Shown piece by piece: positions 34,651 to 43,399 of a DNA stretch of 43,493 nt. Position 1 is the stretch's first letter. Each line of letters starts with the position of its first letter. Both the position numbers and the translations under genes were made by a program. Source of the stretch: CG2-30-36-16 sp964372115 (lineage in GTDB: Bacteria; Bacteroidota; Ignavibacteria; Ignavibacteriales; Ignavibacteriaceae); contig CAYJPN010000040.1 of assembly GCA_964372115.1 (NCBI GenBank), forward strand, positions 1-43,493, in the 5' to 3' direction. Below the pieces are notes generated by a model. That model was not told where the DNA came from and did no database searches. It was given only the letters and a program-made list of their open reading frames with translations.

Positions 34651-36138
34651 CTACGGAATTAAATATTTTTTATCAATTATATTCCCGATTCCTAAAATTA
34701 AATTGGGATCGAATGTTATTTTTAATACAGCCATTTGCCTTACCGCTTCTTCTCCGTACATCATTGTTAGGTAATTTGTTTTTAGTTTACCGATTCCATG
34801 CTCCGCAGAAACCGTTCCGTTGAACGACACTGCTTTTTGGCAAATATTTTTGTAAAGCCGCTTGCCAATCGCATGTTCCTCATCATTTTTAGGCAGCATA
34901 TTTAAATGAATGTGAGAATTACCGAAGTGCCCGTAAGTAACATAATGCAATTTTGATTCTTCAACGATCTCTTTACAGTAGTTATAAAAATCAACAAAAT
35001 ATTTATCGGGGACGGCAACATCCGTTCCAAGTTTCTTAAAATTGTTATTCGATATGTACTCGTTTACTTTTGCCGAAATTGCATGGCGGAACTCTTGAAT
35101 TTTTTTTATTTCGGCTTCATTAAACGCAATCCATGCGGTTTCTTCGTTACCCCCGAATTCCTCAATAAGCGCCAGCCATTTTATTAAAATATCATCTTCA
35201 TTTTGTGCAGTAACTTCCTGTTCAAACCACACAGCGCCGTAAGCCTCGTGCGGAATTATGCTGTAATCGTTTGATAAAAATTTTAATGCGTTACCGTCAA
35301 AAAATTCCAAAGCAAGAGCATTTATATCATTTTCATTTTTTGTTATCTGAGATTCACGCGACAGGTCGCGAGCCTTTATTATAAATCCCATAGCTTCATC
35401 TTCTGTATTAAAGAATAACAAGCACGATAATACTTTCTCCGGTTTTGGCACAAGTTTTAATTTTATTTTTGTAACAATTCCGAGTGTTCCTTCCGAGCCG
35501 ATAAACAGATCCAGGGCATCCATATTAGGCTTACAATAATACCCTGATGCATTTTTCGTCGAGGGCATTGTATAAGTCGGAATTGATACCTCAAACCTAT
35601 TCCCGGTTGATGTTTCTAATGTCAGCTTTCCATTCATGGCTTTTTGTTTTTCCCTCTCTAATTGAAGAAGCTCGCCGTTTGCCAGCACCACATCCATAGC
35701 AATAACGTATTTGCGTGTCGCGCCATATTTAAATGATTTTTCGCCCGACGCATTTGTTGCAACTGTACCCCCGATAAAACAGTTTCGTTCGGTCGGATCG
35801 GGTGGATATAATAATCCTTTTTCGTTAACCAATTGCTGAATTTCGGACAATAATACTGCCGGTTCCACTACGGCAAAATATTCTTCGGAATTTATCTCTA
35901 TAACTTTATTTAATTTTTCTGTTGAAATAATGATGCCGCCATTAGGCACACGCGCTCCCGCCATGCCGGTTCCATTGCCGGAAATAGTAACGGCATTTTT
36001 ATTTCTATTTGCCTCCCTAACTACTTGGCGCAGTTCTTCAACATTTTCGGGAATATAAATCGCGTCGCAGTTTCCTTTTAAATTGGATGCATCGGTTAGA
36101 TAATTTTGTATTTCGTCAGGGTTGGTTTTTATAATCAT
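34651..36138 (-). CDS. FAD-linked oxidase, GlcD / D-lactate dehydrogenase-like
   Basis: A 495-residue flavoenzyme of the PCMH/VAO superfamily that probably oxidises a 2-hydroxyacid such as glycolate or D-lactate. The FAD-binding half has VTISGNGTGMAGARVPNGG, LYPPDPTERNCFIGGTVATNASG and KYGATRKYV. The C-terminal half has the substrate/metal motif GHFGNSHIHLN and the closing SAEHGIGKLK. There is no C-terminal Fe-S (CCG) domain, so electrons must go to a separate acceptor. The ATG at 36138 begins one base after the stop of the glycosyltransferase gene; a TTG five codons earlier would overlap it. No glcE or glcF lies nearby. Confidence 0.9.
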   Translation of the reverse strand: MIIKTNPDEIQNYLTDASNLKGNCDAIYIPENVEELRQVVREANRNKNAVTISGNGTGMAGARVPNGGIIISTEKLNKVIEINSEEYFAVVEPAVLLSEIQQLVNEKGLLYPPDPTERNCFIGGTVATNASGEKSFKYGATRKYVIAMDVVLANGELLQLEREKQKAMNGKLTLETSTGNRFEVSIPTYTMPSTKNASGYYCKPNMDALDLFIGSEGTLGIVTKIKLKLVPKPEKVLSCLLFFNTEDEAMGFIIKARDLSRESQITKNENDINALALEFFDGNALKFLSNDYSIIPHEAYGAVWFEQEVTAQNEDDILIKWLALIEEFGGNEETAWIAFNEAEIKKIQEFRHAISAKVNEYISNNNFKKLGTDVAVPDKYFVDFYNYCKEIVEESKLHYVTYGHFGNSHIHLNMLPKNDEEHAIGKRLYKNICQKAVSFNGTVSAEHGIGKLKTNYLTMMYGEEAVRQMAVLKITFDPNLILGIGNIIDKKYLIP

Positions 36139-36139
36139 T

Positions 36140-37474
36140 TTAGTACTTATCAAATTTTCTTAGCTCGTTTAAGTATTCTGTTTGAATTTCAATAGGCGGC
36201 ACAATATCGGTTTTATTTCTTTTTATACTTTTTAATTTCGCCTTTCGGAACATATCATCAAGGGCGGAAAACATAAACTCATTCGGAAACGTTTTATCTC
36301 TTAAATGATGAATAAGTTTTAGTGTTTTAAATCCATCGAACCACTTTAACTTTTGCATTTTTATTTGCTCATCGGTTTTTGAGTTCTCTAATATTTTTTC
36401 AAATGATGATTGAAAATCGTTTGTAATTAAAAAGTTATACAGTTCATCATTTATATTAGCGGACAATTCCAGATATTCTGCGGCTTTTAAGACAGACTCT
36501 TTAAAAAATAAATTTTGCCATTCTTTTAACACGTCAAAACTTTTGGGCGAATAGAGCAAATATTCGTCGTGTGTGCGGGCAAAATACCGGTTTACCCTTT
36601 GGCCTGTACCGAAAGGAACGCGCCACGAACCTCTCGGAGAAGGATATACAACAGCATCTTTAATAACCGCAATGTTAAAGTTTTTTGCAAGTTTTTCAAG
36701 AAAATAAAAATCTTCCGCTGCTTTTCGTTTATTCATTCCCTCAATTTTTATATAACTTTCCGCCGTGCAAGCCATTGAAGAACCAATTGTATGAAAGGAA
36801 TAATATGAGTTTGAAAATTTTAAACCGAAAATGTAATATCTGAGAAATAGTTCGTAACAAATTATTGCGCGTTTGGTTTCATCATCATGTTTTAAAGTAT
36901 GTTCAAAATAAATAGAAGCGGCATCTAACCGGCGGGTATTAAAATCATCGACGATTGATGACAAGTAATTTTCTGACACCGTGCAATCAGCATCAAGACA
37001 AACGAGTATGTTTTTTGATGAATCAGAATAGTCAAAAAGTGGAAGTGCCAAATCCATTCCAATTTTTCGAGCTAAGCCTACACCACCTTCTTTAACTGGC
37101 ATTTCTCTTCCTCCGGATGAAGCATCAACCAATCCGACTCTTAAATTGCTTCTCGAAATTGCCGCGGAAACCTCGCAATCCTGTTTTCCTTTTATTAACT
37201 CTCTTAGAAAAACTAAACTTTGCCTGTTATTTCCTTTTACAACATCGGTTGAAACCTCGGTATTGTTGACCACAAAAAGAAAAAGAGTAGCGAGAAAATG
37301 TTTGTTATCGCAATGCGATAAAGAACGCAGCAATATTTTTATGTTTTCAAATTCATCCGTCGCAGGTATAACAACTATATTTTTTATTCCTGTGTTATCC
37401 GAAACTTCGGTATGCCATTGACCGGCAGAATATTTTTTTAAATACTTTGTTACTTGTAGCGGTAGTTCAATCAT
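36140..37474 (-). CDS. Glycosyltransferase family 2-like protein
   Basis: A 444-residue putative glycosyltransferase. The N-terminal Rossmann-like start IKNIVVIPATDEFENIKILLRSL and the metal-binding DxD motif LVCLDADCTVSENYL support the GT-A fold. A GREMPVKEGGVGLARKIGMD segment precedes the DxD, as in GT2 enzymes. The C-terminal half from about residue 270 has no recognised domain. There are no obvious membrane helices, so it should act in the cytoplasm. Its ATG overlaps the miaA stop (ATGA), and the FAD oxidase starts one base after its own stop. Donor and acceptor are unknown, and GT2 assignment is by motif only. Confidence 0.78.
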   Translation of the reverse strand: MIELPLQVTKYLKKYSAGQWHTEVSDNTGIKNIVVIPATDEFENIKILLRSLSHCDNKHFLATLFLFVVNNTEVSTDVVKGNNRQSLVFLRELIKGKQDCEVSAAISRSNLRVGLVDASSGGREMPVKEGGVGLARKIGMDLALPLFDYSDSSKNILVCLDADCTVSENYLSSIVDDFNTRRLDAASIYFEHTLKHDDETKRAIICYELFLRYYIFGLKFSNSYYSFHTIGSSMACTAESYIKIEGMNKRKAAEDFYFLEKLAKNFNIAVIKDAVVYPSPRGSWRVPFGTGQRVNRYFARTHDEYLLYSPKSFDVLKEWQNLFFKESVLKAAEYLELSANINDELYNFLITNDFQSSFEKILENSKTDEQIKMQKLKWFDGFKTLKLIHHLRDKTFPNEFMFSALDDMFRKAKLKSIKRNKTDIVPPIEIQTEYLNELRKFDKY

Positions 37475-38391
37475 AAAGGGAAATTACTTTTTATCAACTT
37501 TTCTGCGGCGTTGTAATCGGGCCCGTTTAACCAGTTGATTACAACCCCATCACGTTCCATTTTTCTAAACCAGGTCATCTGTTTTTTTGCAAAAGTATGA
37601 ATTGCGCTGTTAAGTTTTTGATACATGTCATTATAATTTAATTCGCCCCGAAGGTAACGACCTATATACCGATATTCTAACCCAAAAAAATCGAGTTTAT
37701 CAAAAGATATTCCCTGTGTTACAAGTTGCTGAACTTCTTCCAACATACCTTCGCGTAATCTTTTTTTAAGGCGTGCAGTAATTCTTTTTTTTATTTCTTC
37801 CCGCTCGAGATTTACCCCGAGAATAAAAGGATTGATGCCGGAAAGATCGACTGCCGTATCATCTTTAGATTTTAATATTAAAATTGCCTGTATCAGTCTA
37901 TTTTTATCCGATGTATCGGTTGTGTTGTGGGGATTCGGGTTAAGTTTATGATAAATGCTAAGCAGTTCTTCCTCCTGCTTTGACTGAAGATAATTTATTT
38001 CAAACTGATCCGATAGGGCTTTAGTAAATTTATATTTTTGAATAACTGAATTGAGATACAATCCTGTTCCACCTGCAAGGAAAGGAATTTTACCTTTTCT
38101 TCTTATTTCATCAAAACAATATTTAAAATCATTTGCAAACGAAAACAGGTTATACTCAAAAGACGGGTCAATAATATCTATGAGATGATAAGGGACAGAA
38201 TAATTGCCGATTTTATATTCCGCTAGATCCTTTCCTGTGCCAACGTCCATACCTCTATAAACCTGGCGCGAATCAGCCGAGATTATTTCCCCATTAAATA
38301 TGTGCGCCAATTTTGAGGCTAACGCTGTTTTGCCAGTGGCGGTGGGACCCAAAATAATTATAAGATTATAATTTTTTTCTATCGCACTCAC
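37471..38391 (-). CDS. miaA: tRNA dimethylallyltransferase
   Basis: A 306-residue enzyme that adds dimethylallyl to N6 of A37 in tRNAs reading UNN codons. The P-loop is GPTATGKT (15-22). Other family motifs are ISADSRQVYRGMDVGTGK, LAGGTGLYLNSVI and KRLREGMLEEV, plus the ending TWFRKMERDGVVINW. Length is normal. The start is GTG and overlaps the stop of the upstream kinase-like gene by four bases (GTGA); the stop in turn overlaps the glycosyltransferase ATG. It is thus translationally coupled on both sides, an unusual setting for miaA. Confidence 0.97.
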   Translation of the reverse strand: MSAIEKNYNLIIILGPTATGKTALASKLAHIFNGEIISADSRQVYRGMDVGTGKDLAEYKIGNYSVPYHLIDIIDPSFEYNLFSFANDFKYCFDEIRRKGKIPFLAGGTGLYLNSVIQKYKFTKALSDQFEINYLQSKQEEELLSIYHKLNPNPHNTTDTSDKNRLIQAILILKSKDDTAVDLSGINPFILGVNLEREEIKKRITARLKKRLREGMLEEVQQLVTQGISFDKLDFFGLEYRYIGRYLRGELNYNDMYQKLNSAIHTFAKKQMTWFRKMERDGVVINWLNGPDYNAAEKLIKSNFPL

Positions 38392-40613
38392 ATTTGTTTT
38401 ACTACTGGCAGCGTTATAAAAAATGATGTGCCTTCACCGAGTTCACTTTCAAAGGAAATTTTTCCACCGTGGTCGGTTATAATTTTTTCTGCTATCGATA
38501 AACCGAGTCCGTTGCCATTTTTTTTACCGTGCGACATGAAGGGTTCAAATATTCTATCTTTTATACTATCCGGTATACCAAGCCCGGTATCACGCACTTC
38601 AATTATTATATTTTGTTCATCGGCTTTTGTTGTGATATATACATTTCCGCCATCGGTCATAGAATCGCACGCGTTTTTTACAATCTGAAAACAAGCCTGG
38701 TAAAACTCCCGTTTATCAACATTAACAAGAAGGTTCGCTTCATATTTTTTTAAGAGCTTTATGTTTTTTCCATCTACATAATCAGCAAGCTGCGCAAGTA
38801 TTTCATTCATTACATCGGCAATAAATATAGTTTGCGTGTGGAGTAATGTTTTGCCCTGCGAAAAACCAAGTGTTGATTGCACAAGGTCAACAATCAAGTT
38901 TGCCTGCTCGGTTAATAGATTTAACACCTGTTTTATATCGTTGGCTATTTCTTTCTTTTTAATATGCTCGGCGTAATGTTTTATAGTTAGTATCGGTTTC
39001 TTAATATCCTGAATTAAAAAGTTTGCCATTTTTCCGAGTGAATTAAGACGATCTGCCTGGACAAGTTTCTCAACAAGCTCGGCATTCGCAAGTGCGAGCG
39101 CCGCATTTATTGAAATAACGGACAAACATTCTTCATCAATTTCGTTAAACTTGCCATTTGCGCTGTTAATAAGTTGAATAACCGCAACAACCTCTCCATC
39201 TTTATTATTAATGGGGAAACACAAATTACTTTTTGTTTGGTATCCGCTTGATTTGTCGTAAGATGAATTAAAACGCGGATCGGTATGCGCGTCCTCAAGA
39301 TTTATAATTTCATTATCCTTTGCAGCCGAACCGGCAAGACCCTGACCAATGTTTAACCTGATTTCTTTTACATCGCCGCCGATAAGAACTTTAGACCATA
39401 GCTCATGCTTTTCTTTATCTACGATATAAAGAGTTCCGCGATCGGCATTGGTAAGTTCTTTTGCTGCTTCAACAATAGAATTAAGCACATCATCAAGTTT
39501 GATATTGGAATTTACTTTTTGTGCCGCTTCAATTATTAAGCGAAGTTTTTCTGGTGAAAGACCGGATTCTTTTTCTCTCGTTGTTTTTTTAATTACTTCC
39601 GGCTCCGGTTTTTCAATCTCAAACTCAGCGGTTGCGCCATAATTTTTAAATTCTTCATCAGGCTCATCTTGAAAAGGTTTTTTTGATGATACTTCTTCAA
39701 ACGCATCTTTGAATGTAAACTTTTGCGGTTCTACAATATTTTCCGCGTCCGGTATAGGTTCCGGTTCTGTTGCCGGGAAAACCGAAAACGGATCAAACTC
39801 CGGGGCAGCAGGTTCTTCAGCCGGTTCATCTTTAATTAATGGTTCTTCGCCTATAAAATCAAATTGATTTTCTTCAAGAGGTTTTTCTTCCGGTTCATGT
39901 AGTTCTTCATGTGGCGTGGAAAAATCCCATTTCAAATATTCTTCATTGTCTTCCATTACCGGATTATCCGCCAATTTATTCGGCTCTTCATTGGAGATAT
40001 GAGAGTTTTCTAATGTCGCATCAATTATATGTGTCGAATTAAGCTGTTCTTTGAGATGGGAAAAATCATCTATTGCCGGCTCTGTTTCAATTTTCAATTC
40101 CTCATTTGTATGGGGTTCTTCTTCACTAACCACTTCGAATGGTTTTTCGTCGGTCGCAGGAATCGCCAGATCAGCATCTAGAAAATCGCTGTCTTCGTTG
40201 CTGCCAGTTTCATCACCGTGTGACCCGCCATAGAGGTTCTGTTGCAGAGTATCATTCCCTTTTGCTATTTTGTTCAGTTCTTCTTTTTTAATCGGGTAAA
40301 TTTGGCAATCGGTATTGGCAACCGCTGATGAAGAGCGCGGAATTTTTTCAATCACCTCTTTTTCGCCAAAAAATTCGCCCGCTGTTTTTTTCACTATAAC
40401 CGGGCTGCTGAAGATGCCGGAGATTTTTTGTTTTACCTCACCCTCAATAATTAGATAAACGGCATCACTTTCATCCCCAGCCTGAAAAATGATGTCACCC
40501 TCTTTTATCAGCATAAAATCTTTCGGGTTAACCGTAAAATTAATCTCATCTTCTTTTACGCCCGAAAAGAGTTTATTTGAAAAAACTGCGGCAGTTTGCT
40601 TGTTCTGAAACAT
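38388..40613 (-). CDS. cNMP-binding/GAF histidine-kinase-like protein lacking the phospho-acceptor histidine
   Basis: A 741-residue cytoplasmic signalling protein. A cyclic-nucleotide-binding domain covers about 1-125 (EFFGEKEV.......PRSSSAVA, with the phosphate-cassette E and R present). A long acidic Glu/Pro-rich linker spans about 130-370. A GAF domain lies at about 375-515 (RGTLYIVDKE, GLAGSAA, CFPINNKDGEVVAVIQLIN). The dimerisation helix has FLIQDIKKPI, where Q535 (CAG at 39009-39011) replaces the phospho-accepting histidine. An intact ATPase domain follows (QIVKNACDSM, DTGLGI, GNGLGLSIAEKII). ATP binding looks possible but autophosphorylation at the normal site does not. It is the first gene of an overlapping cluster with miaA. 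Confidence 0.88.
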   Translation of the reverse strand: MFQNKQTAAVFSNKLFSGVKEDEINFTVNPKDFMLIKEGDIIFQAGDESDAVYLIIEGEVKQKISGIFSSPVIVKKTAGEFFGEKEVIEKIPRSSSAVANTDCQIYPIKKEELNKIAKGNDTLQQNLYGGSHGDETGSNEDSDFLDADLAIPATDEKPFEVVSEEEPHTNEELKIETEPAIDDFSHLKEQLNSTHIIDATLENSHISNEEPNKLADNPVMEDNEEYLKWDFSTPHEELHEPEEKPLEENQFDFIGEEPLIKDEPAEEPAAPEFDPFSVFPATEPEPIPDAENIVEPQKFTFKDAFEEVSSKKPFQDEPDEEFKNYGATAEFEIEKPEPEVIKKTTREKESGLSPEKLRLIIEAAQKVNSNIKLDDVLNSIVEAAKELTNADRGTLYIVDKEKHELWSKVLIGGDVKEIRLNIGQGLAGSAAKDNEIINLEDAHTDPRFNSSYDKSSGYQTKSNLCFPINNKDGEVVAVIQLINSANGKFNEIDEECLSVISINAALALANAELVEKLVQADRLNSLGKMANFLIQDIKKPILTIKHYAEHIKKKEIANDIKQVLNLLTEQANLIVDLVQSTLGFSQGKTLLHTQTIFIADVMNEILAQLADYVDGKNIKLLKKYEANLLVNVDKREFYQACFQIVKNACDSMTDGGNVYITTKADEQNIIIEVRDTGLGIPDSIKDRIFEPFMSHGKKNGNGLGLSIAEKIITDHGGKISFESELGEGTSFFITLPVVKQM

Positions 40614-40660
40614 AGATATCTTTTATATTTATAACTCATAAAAAACTTTGTTCAATTATA

Positions 40661-41281
40661 ATGAATTCTGAAGAAATAGGAAACGGTATTTGTCATATTT
40701 ATCAAAATGATCCATATTTGGCGAAAATAATTGATCGAACGGAAAAGTTTACCCCAAGGGCTCATAAAAAATATTTCCATTCATTTCTAAATTCCATTAT
40801 CGGACAACAATTATCGGTTCATGTTGCATCTACCATCCGAAAACGGCTTCATGATTACTATGAAGGAAATCCTTTGCCGGAAAAAATAGTTGCGGCGCCG
40901 GCGGAGGAACTTAGAGCGCTCGGACTATCAAATGCAAAAGTAAGATACATAAAAGACTTATCGGAAAAAGTAATTTCGGGGGAAATACACTTTAACAACC
41001 TCGGTAAAAAAACGGATGAAGAAATAATAAAAGAATTTACAAAAGTAAAGGGGATTGGCGTATGGACTGTGCAGATGTTTTTAATGTTTACACTCGTCCG
41101 CCCGGATGTTCTTCCGGTGCTCGACCTTGGTCTTCGGAAAGGGATTATGGCAACTTATAATCTTAGAAAAATGCCAAATGAAAAAAAAATTTACATAATT
41201 GCAAAAAAATATAAGTGGGCGCCGTATAGCACTATTGCAAGCTGGTATCTGTGGCGAAGTCTTGAATTAGATAAAAAATAA
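40661..41281 (+). CDS. DNA-3-methyladenine glycosylase II (AlkA-like)
   Basis: A 206-residue base-excision repair glycosylase. The HhH-GPD fold shows the helix-hairpin-helix VKGIGVWTVQ (129-138) and the catalytic aspartate D155 in LPVLDLGLRKG, as in AlkA and Mag1. There is no C-terminal Fe-S cluster, so it is not an endonuclease III or MutY type. It lacks the N-terminal domain of E. coli AlkA, which is normal for the compact family. It diverges from the kinase-like gene across 47 bp, and no operon partner is obvious: the ECF sigma gene starts 173 bp later. Confidence 0.92.
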   Translation: MNSEEIGNGICHIYQNDPYLAKIIDRTEKFTPRAHKKYFHSFLNSIIGQQLSVHVASTIRKRLHDYYEGNPLPEKIVAAPAEELRALGLSNAKVRYIKDLSEKVISGEIHFNNLGKKTDEEIIKEFTKVKGIGVWTVQMFLMFTLVRPDVLPVLDLGLRKGIMATYNLRKMPNEKKIYIIAKKYKWAPYSTIASWYLWRSLELDKK

Positions 41282-41454
41282 TCAAATATTTTTGAAATAA
41301 TTTCGCCGTCAATAAGCCGATAATAATTTTGATTTTATTTCAGAGCAATCCTCAGGTTGGACACAAAATTTATAAAACTCTATTACCGGATAAATAACCG
41401 CCTCAATATCAGACGCAAAAATTTTGTAATTTTACTGAAACTATTAACAAATTT

Positions 41455-42021
41455 ATGCATCAGATGGATGAAGAAAAATTGATTGAGCTTGCCAAAGCAG
41501 GCGATAGAAAAGCGTTATCGGAACTTGTACGGAATTATGAAAAGACTGTGTATAACTTTGCTTTCAAAATTTGCCGCAACCAGGAAAAAGCCGAAAATAC
41601 TATGCAGGAAACTTTTTTGAGTATGATAAAATCGCTGCATCAGTTCGACGGTAACTCTAAACTCTCTACCTGGCTTTACAGAATTGTTACGAATCATTGT
41701 CTGATGGAATTTAGAAAACGCAGACATTATTTTGTTGAGTTAGACAATGATGATGAATTTATTGACGATAAATTTGTTGCAGACTGGGATTCACTCCCAA
41801 CAAAATCTCTTGAAAATGCCGAGTTGAAAACAATTTTAGATGACGCAATAAACAAACTTTCGCCCGATTACAGAATTGTATTTTTGCTGCGTGATGTTGA
41901 AGGGCTTTCGACTGAAGAAACCGGAAAAGTAACCGAACTCTCTGTGCCGGCGGTTAAATCGCGCTTACATAGAGCCAGGGCTTTTTTAAGAAAAGAAATT
42001 GACGGAGCGTTAAGAAAATGA
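41455..42021 (+). CDS. ECF-family RNA polymerase sigma factor
   Basis: A 188-residue alternative sigma factor. Region 2 spans about 15-85 (NFAFKICRNQEKAENTMQE, STWLYRIVTNHCLMEFRK). Region 4 spans about 125-185, with the HTH ending VPAVKSRLHRARAFLRKE. There is no region 1.1 or 3, as expected for the extracytoplasmic-function group. A second in-frame ATG lies three codons downstream. Its stop overlaps the ATG of a small zinc-finger anti-sigma gene, the standard sigma/anti-sigma arrangement. Its regulon probably includes this operon, but no sigma-specific promoter could be identified. Confidence 0.93.
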   Translation: MHQMDEEKLIELAKAGDRKALSELVRNYEKTVYNFAFKICRNQEKAENTMQETFLSMIKSLHQFDGNSKLSTWLYRIVTNHCLMEFRKRRHYFVELDNDDEFIDDKFVADWDSLPTKSLENAELKTILDDAINKLSPDYRIVFLLRDVEGLSTEETGKVTELSVPAVKSRLHRARAFLRKEIDGALRK

Positions 42022-42257
42022 ACGAAGAAAAAGTGAACTGCAAAGACGTAATGCATCACATATGCGAAAGCCTTGGAGAGGATTTGCAATCGGAAAAATG
42101 TATTGCAATAAAAGAACATTTAGACGGATGCAGCGACTGCAAGAATTATTTTAAATCGGTAGAAAAAACTATTAATTTTTACAAAATGTACAACGCAGAT
42201 GTGCCCGATGGCGCTCACGAAAGATTACTAAAAATTCTGGATATCGATAATATTTAG
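42018..42257 (+). CDS. Soluble zinc-finger (ZAS) anti-sigma factor
   Basis: A 79-residue protein with the ZAS motif HLDGCSDC (H34, C38, C41) and an upstream cysteine C8 as the likely fourth zinc ligand; C16 and C28 are additional. This matches the layout of redox-sensing anti-sigma factors such as RsrA. There is no membrane helix, so it must sense a cytoplasmic signal rather than envelope stress. The ATG overlaps the sigma stop by four bases (ATGA). It is very short, little more than the sigma-binding domain. Disulfide formation releasing the sigma factor is the likely mechanism, by family analogy. Confidence 0.82.
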   Translation: MNEEKVNCKDVMHHICESLGEDLQSEKCIAIKEHLDGCSDCKNYFKSVEKTINFYKMYNADVPDGAHERLLKILDIDNI

Positions 42258-42264
42258 GAATTTT

Positions 42265-42699
42265 ATGGAAACCGTACACTATTATAATACTACCGTAAAA
42301 TGGGAAAATGGAAGACTTGGTGAACTAAGCGAACCGACAATGCCCAAGATAAAAGTAGCAACTCCGCCCGAATTTCCGAAAGGCATTCCGAACACTTGGT
42401 CGCCCGAACATTTATTTGTTGCCTCTGCAAATATCTGTTTGATGACAACATTTCTTGCAATTGCGGAAAACTCAAAACTAAATTTTATTAGTTATAGCTG
42501 CGATGGAACAGGTAAACTTGAGAGAGTTGACGGCAAGTTTATGATAAGTGAGATTGAACTAAAACCCCGAATAATTGTAAGGGAAGAAAAAGATATTGAA
42601 CGCGCTGAAAGAATAATTGAAAAATCAGAAAACGCGTGTCTTATTTCCAACTCGATAAAAACAAAAATTATACTGAACCCTGAAATCACATTAGCTTAA
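42265..42699 (+). CDS. OsmC/Ohr-family protein
   Basis: A 144-residue OsmC-fold protein. The two reactive cysteines of the family are present: C58 in ASANICLMTTF and C125 in ENACLISNS, with the conserved WSPEHLFVA before the first. Family members reduce organic or lipid peroxides with dithiol reductants in the cytoplasm. It begins 7 bp after the anti-sigma gene, so it is part of the same transcript. This supports an oxidative-stress role for the sigma factor. OsmC versus the general YhfA-like subgroup cannot be decided by eye. Confidence 0.9.
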   Translation: METVHYYNTTVKWENGRLGELSEPTMPKIKVATPPEFPKGIPNTWSPEHLFVASANICLMTTFLAIAENSKLNFISYSCDGTGKLERVDGKFMISEIELKPRIIVREEKDIERAERIIEKSENACLISNSIKTKIILNPEITLA

Positions 42700-42710
42700 A
42701 AGGAGAATAG

Positions 42711-42953
42711 ATGCCCGTATTTGAATATCGCTGTGCCGACTGCGGTGCAAAATATGACGTACTTCATAAATCGACAAATAATATTGAAGACGTAACCTGC
42801 CCGAAATGCAACTCGACAAACAATAAAAAATTATTTTCTACATTTAGTTCGGCAGCCGATGGAACATACAGCTTTGCCGAAAACAAATCATCAAAACAAA
42901 CTGCCCCTGCGCCATCATGCGCATGCGGTGCAGGCGGCTGCGGAATTAATTGA
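42711..42953 (+). CDS. FmdB-type zinc-ribbon protein
   Basis: An 80-residue small regulatory-type protein of the FmdB family. The N-terminus MPVFEYRCADCGAKYDVL and a second CPKC pair form a zinc ribbon (C8, C11 and C31, C34). A flexible Ser/Ala linker leads to a C-terminal cysteine-rich CACGAGGCG tail common in this family. AGGAGA lies 6 bp before the ATG, and the gene is 11 bp after OsmC. Function is not established; in this operon it could be a zinc- or thiol-responsive accessory protein. Confidence 0.9.
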   Translation: MPVFEYRCADCGAKYDVLHKSTNNIEDVTCPKCNSTNNKKLFSTFSSAADGTYSFAENKSSKQTAPAPSCACGAGGCGIN

Positions 42954-43012
42954 TTTTGAAAACCGCTGAAGCAAAAAATTTATTTAACAGTTTAACTTAA
43001 AGATAGCTCTTG

Positions 43013-43399
43013 ATGATACTGAAATTAACTGTGCTTACTTTTATTACCGTAATAATTTCGGTTATTAGTTTCGCGCAGGGAGAGAATAAAAATTCAATTT
43101 CCAATAGTGATTTTGCAGCCAAACTATCAGACTCTACTTTAACAATACTTGACGTAAGAACACCATCCGAACTTAACGGACCGCTTGATAAAATTGAGGG
43201 TGTCATTAATCTACCGGTTCAGGAATTAGAAGGAAGAATAGACGAACTTGAAAAGTACAAGTCAAAAGAAATTTTTGTAATTTGCCGTACCGGTCATCGT
43301 TCCGGGATTGCAACGGAAATTTTGATTAAACATGGTTTCAACGCAATAAATGTTCTCGGGGGGATGACCGAATTACGCGCCAATGAAAAGAATGAATAA
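43013..43399 (+). CDS. Exported rhodanese-like sulfurtransferase
   Basis: A 128-residue single-domain rhodanese. A hydrophobic signal sequence (about 1-22, ending ISFAQG) sends it out of the cytoplasm. The domain has LDVRTPSEL, the catalytic loop CRTGHRS with C91, and the closing NVLGGMTE. It is likely to move sulfane sulfur or act on thiols in the periplasm. I use the ATG at 43013 rather than the TTG one codon earlier. It follows the FmdB gene by 59 bp in the same direction, extending the thiol/redox theme of the sigma operon, although a separate promoter is possible. Confidence 0.9.
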   Translation: MILKLTVLTFITVIISVISFAQGENKNSISNSDFAAKLSDSTLTILDVRTPSELNGPLDKIEGVINLPVQELEGRIDELEKYKSKEIFVICRTGHRSGIATEILIKHGFNAINVLGGMTELRANEKNE

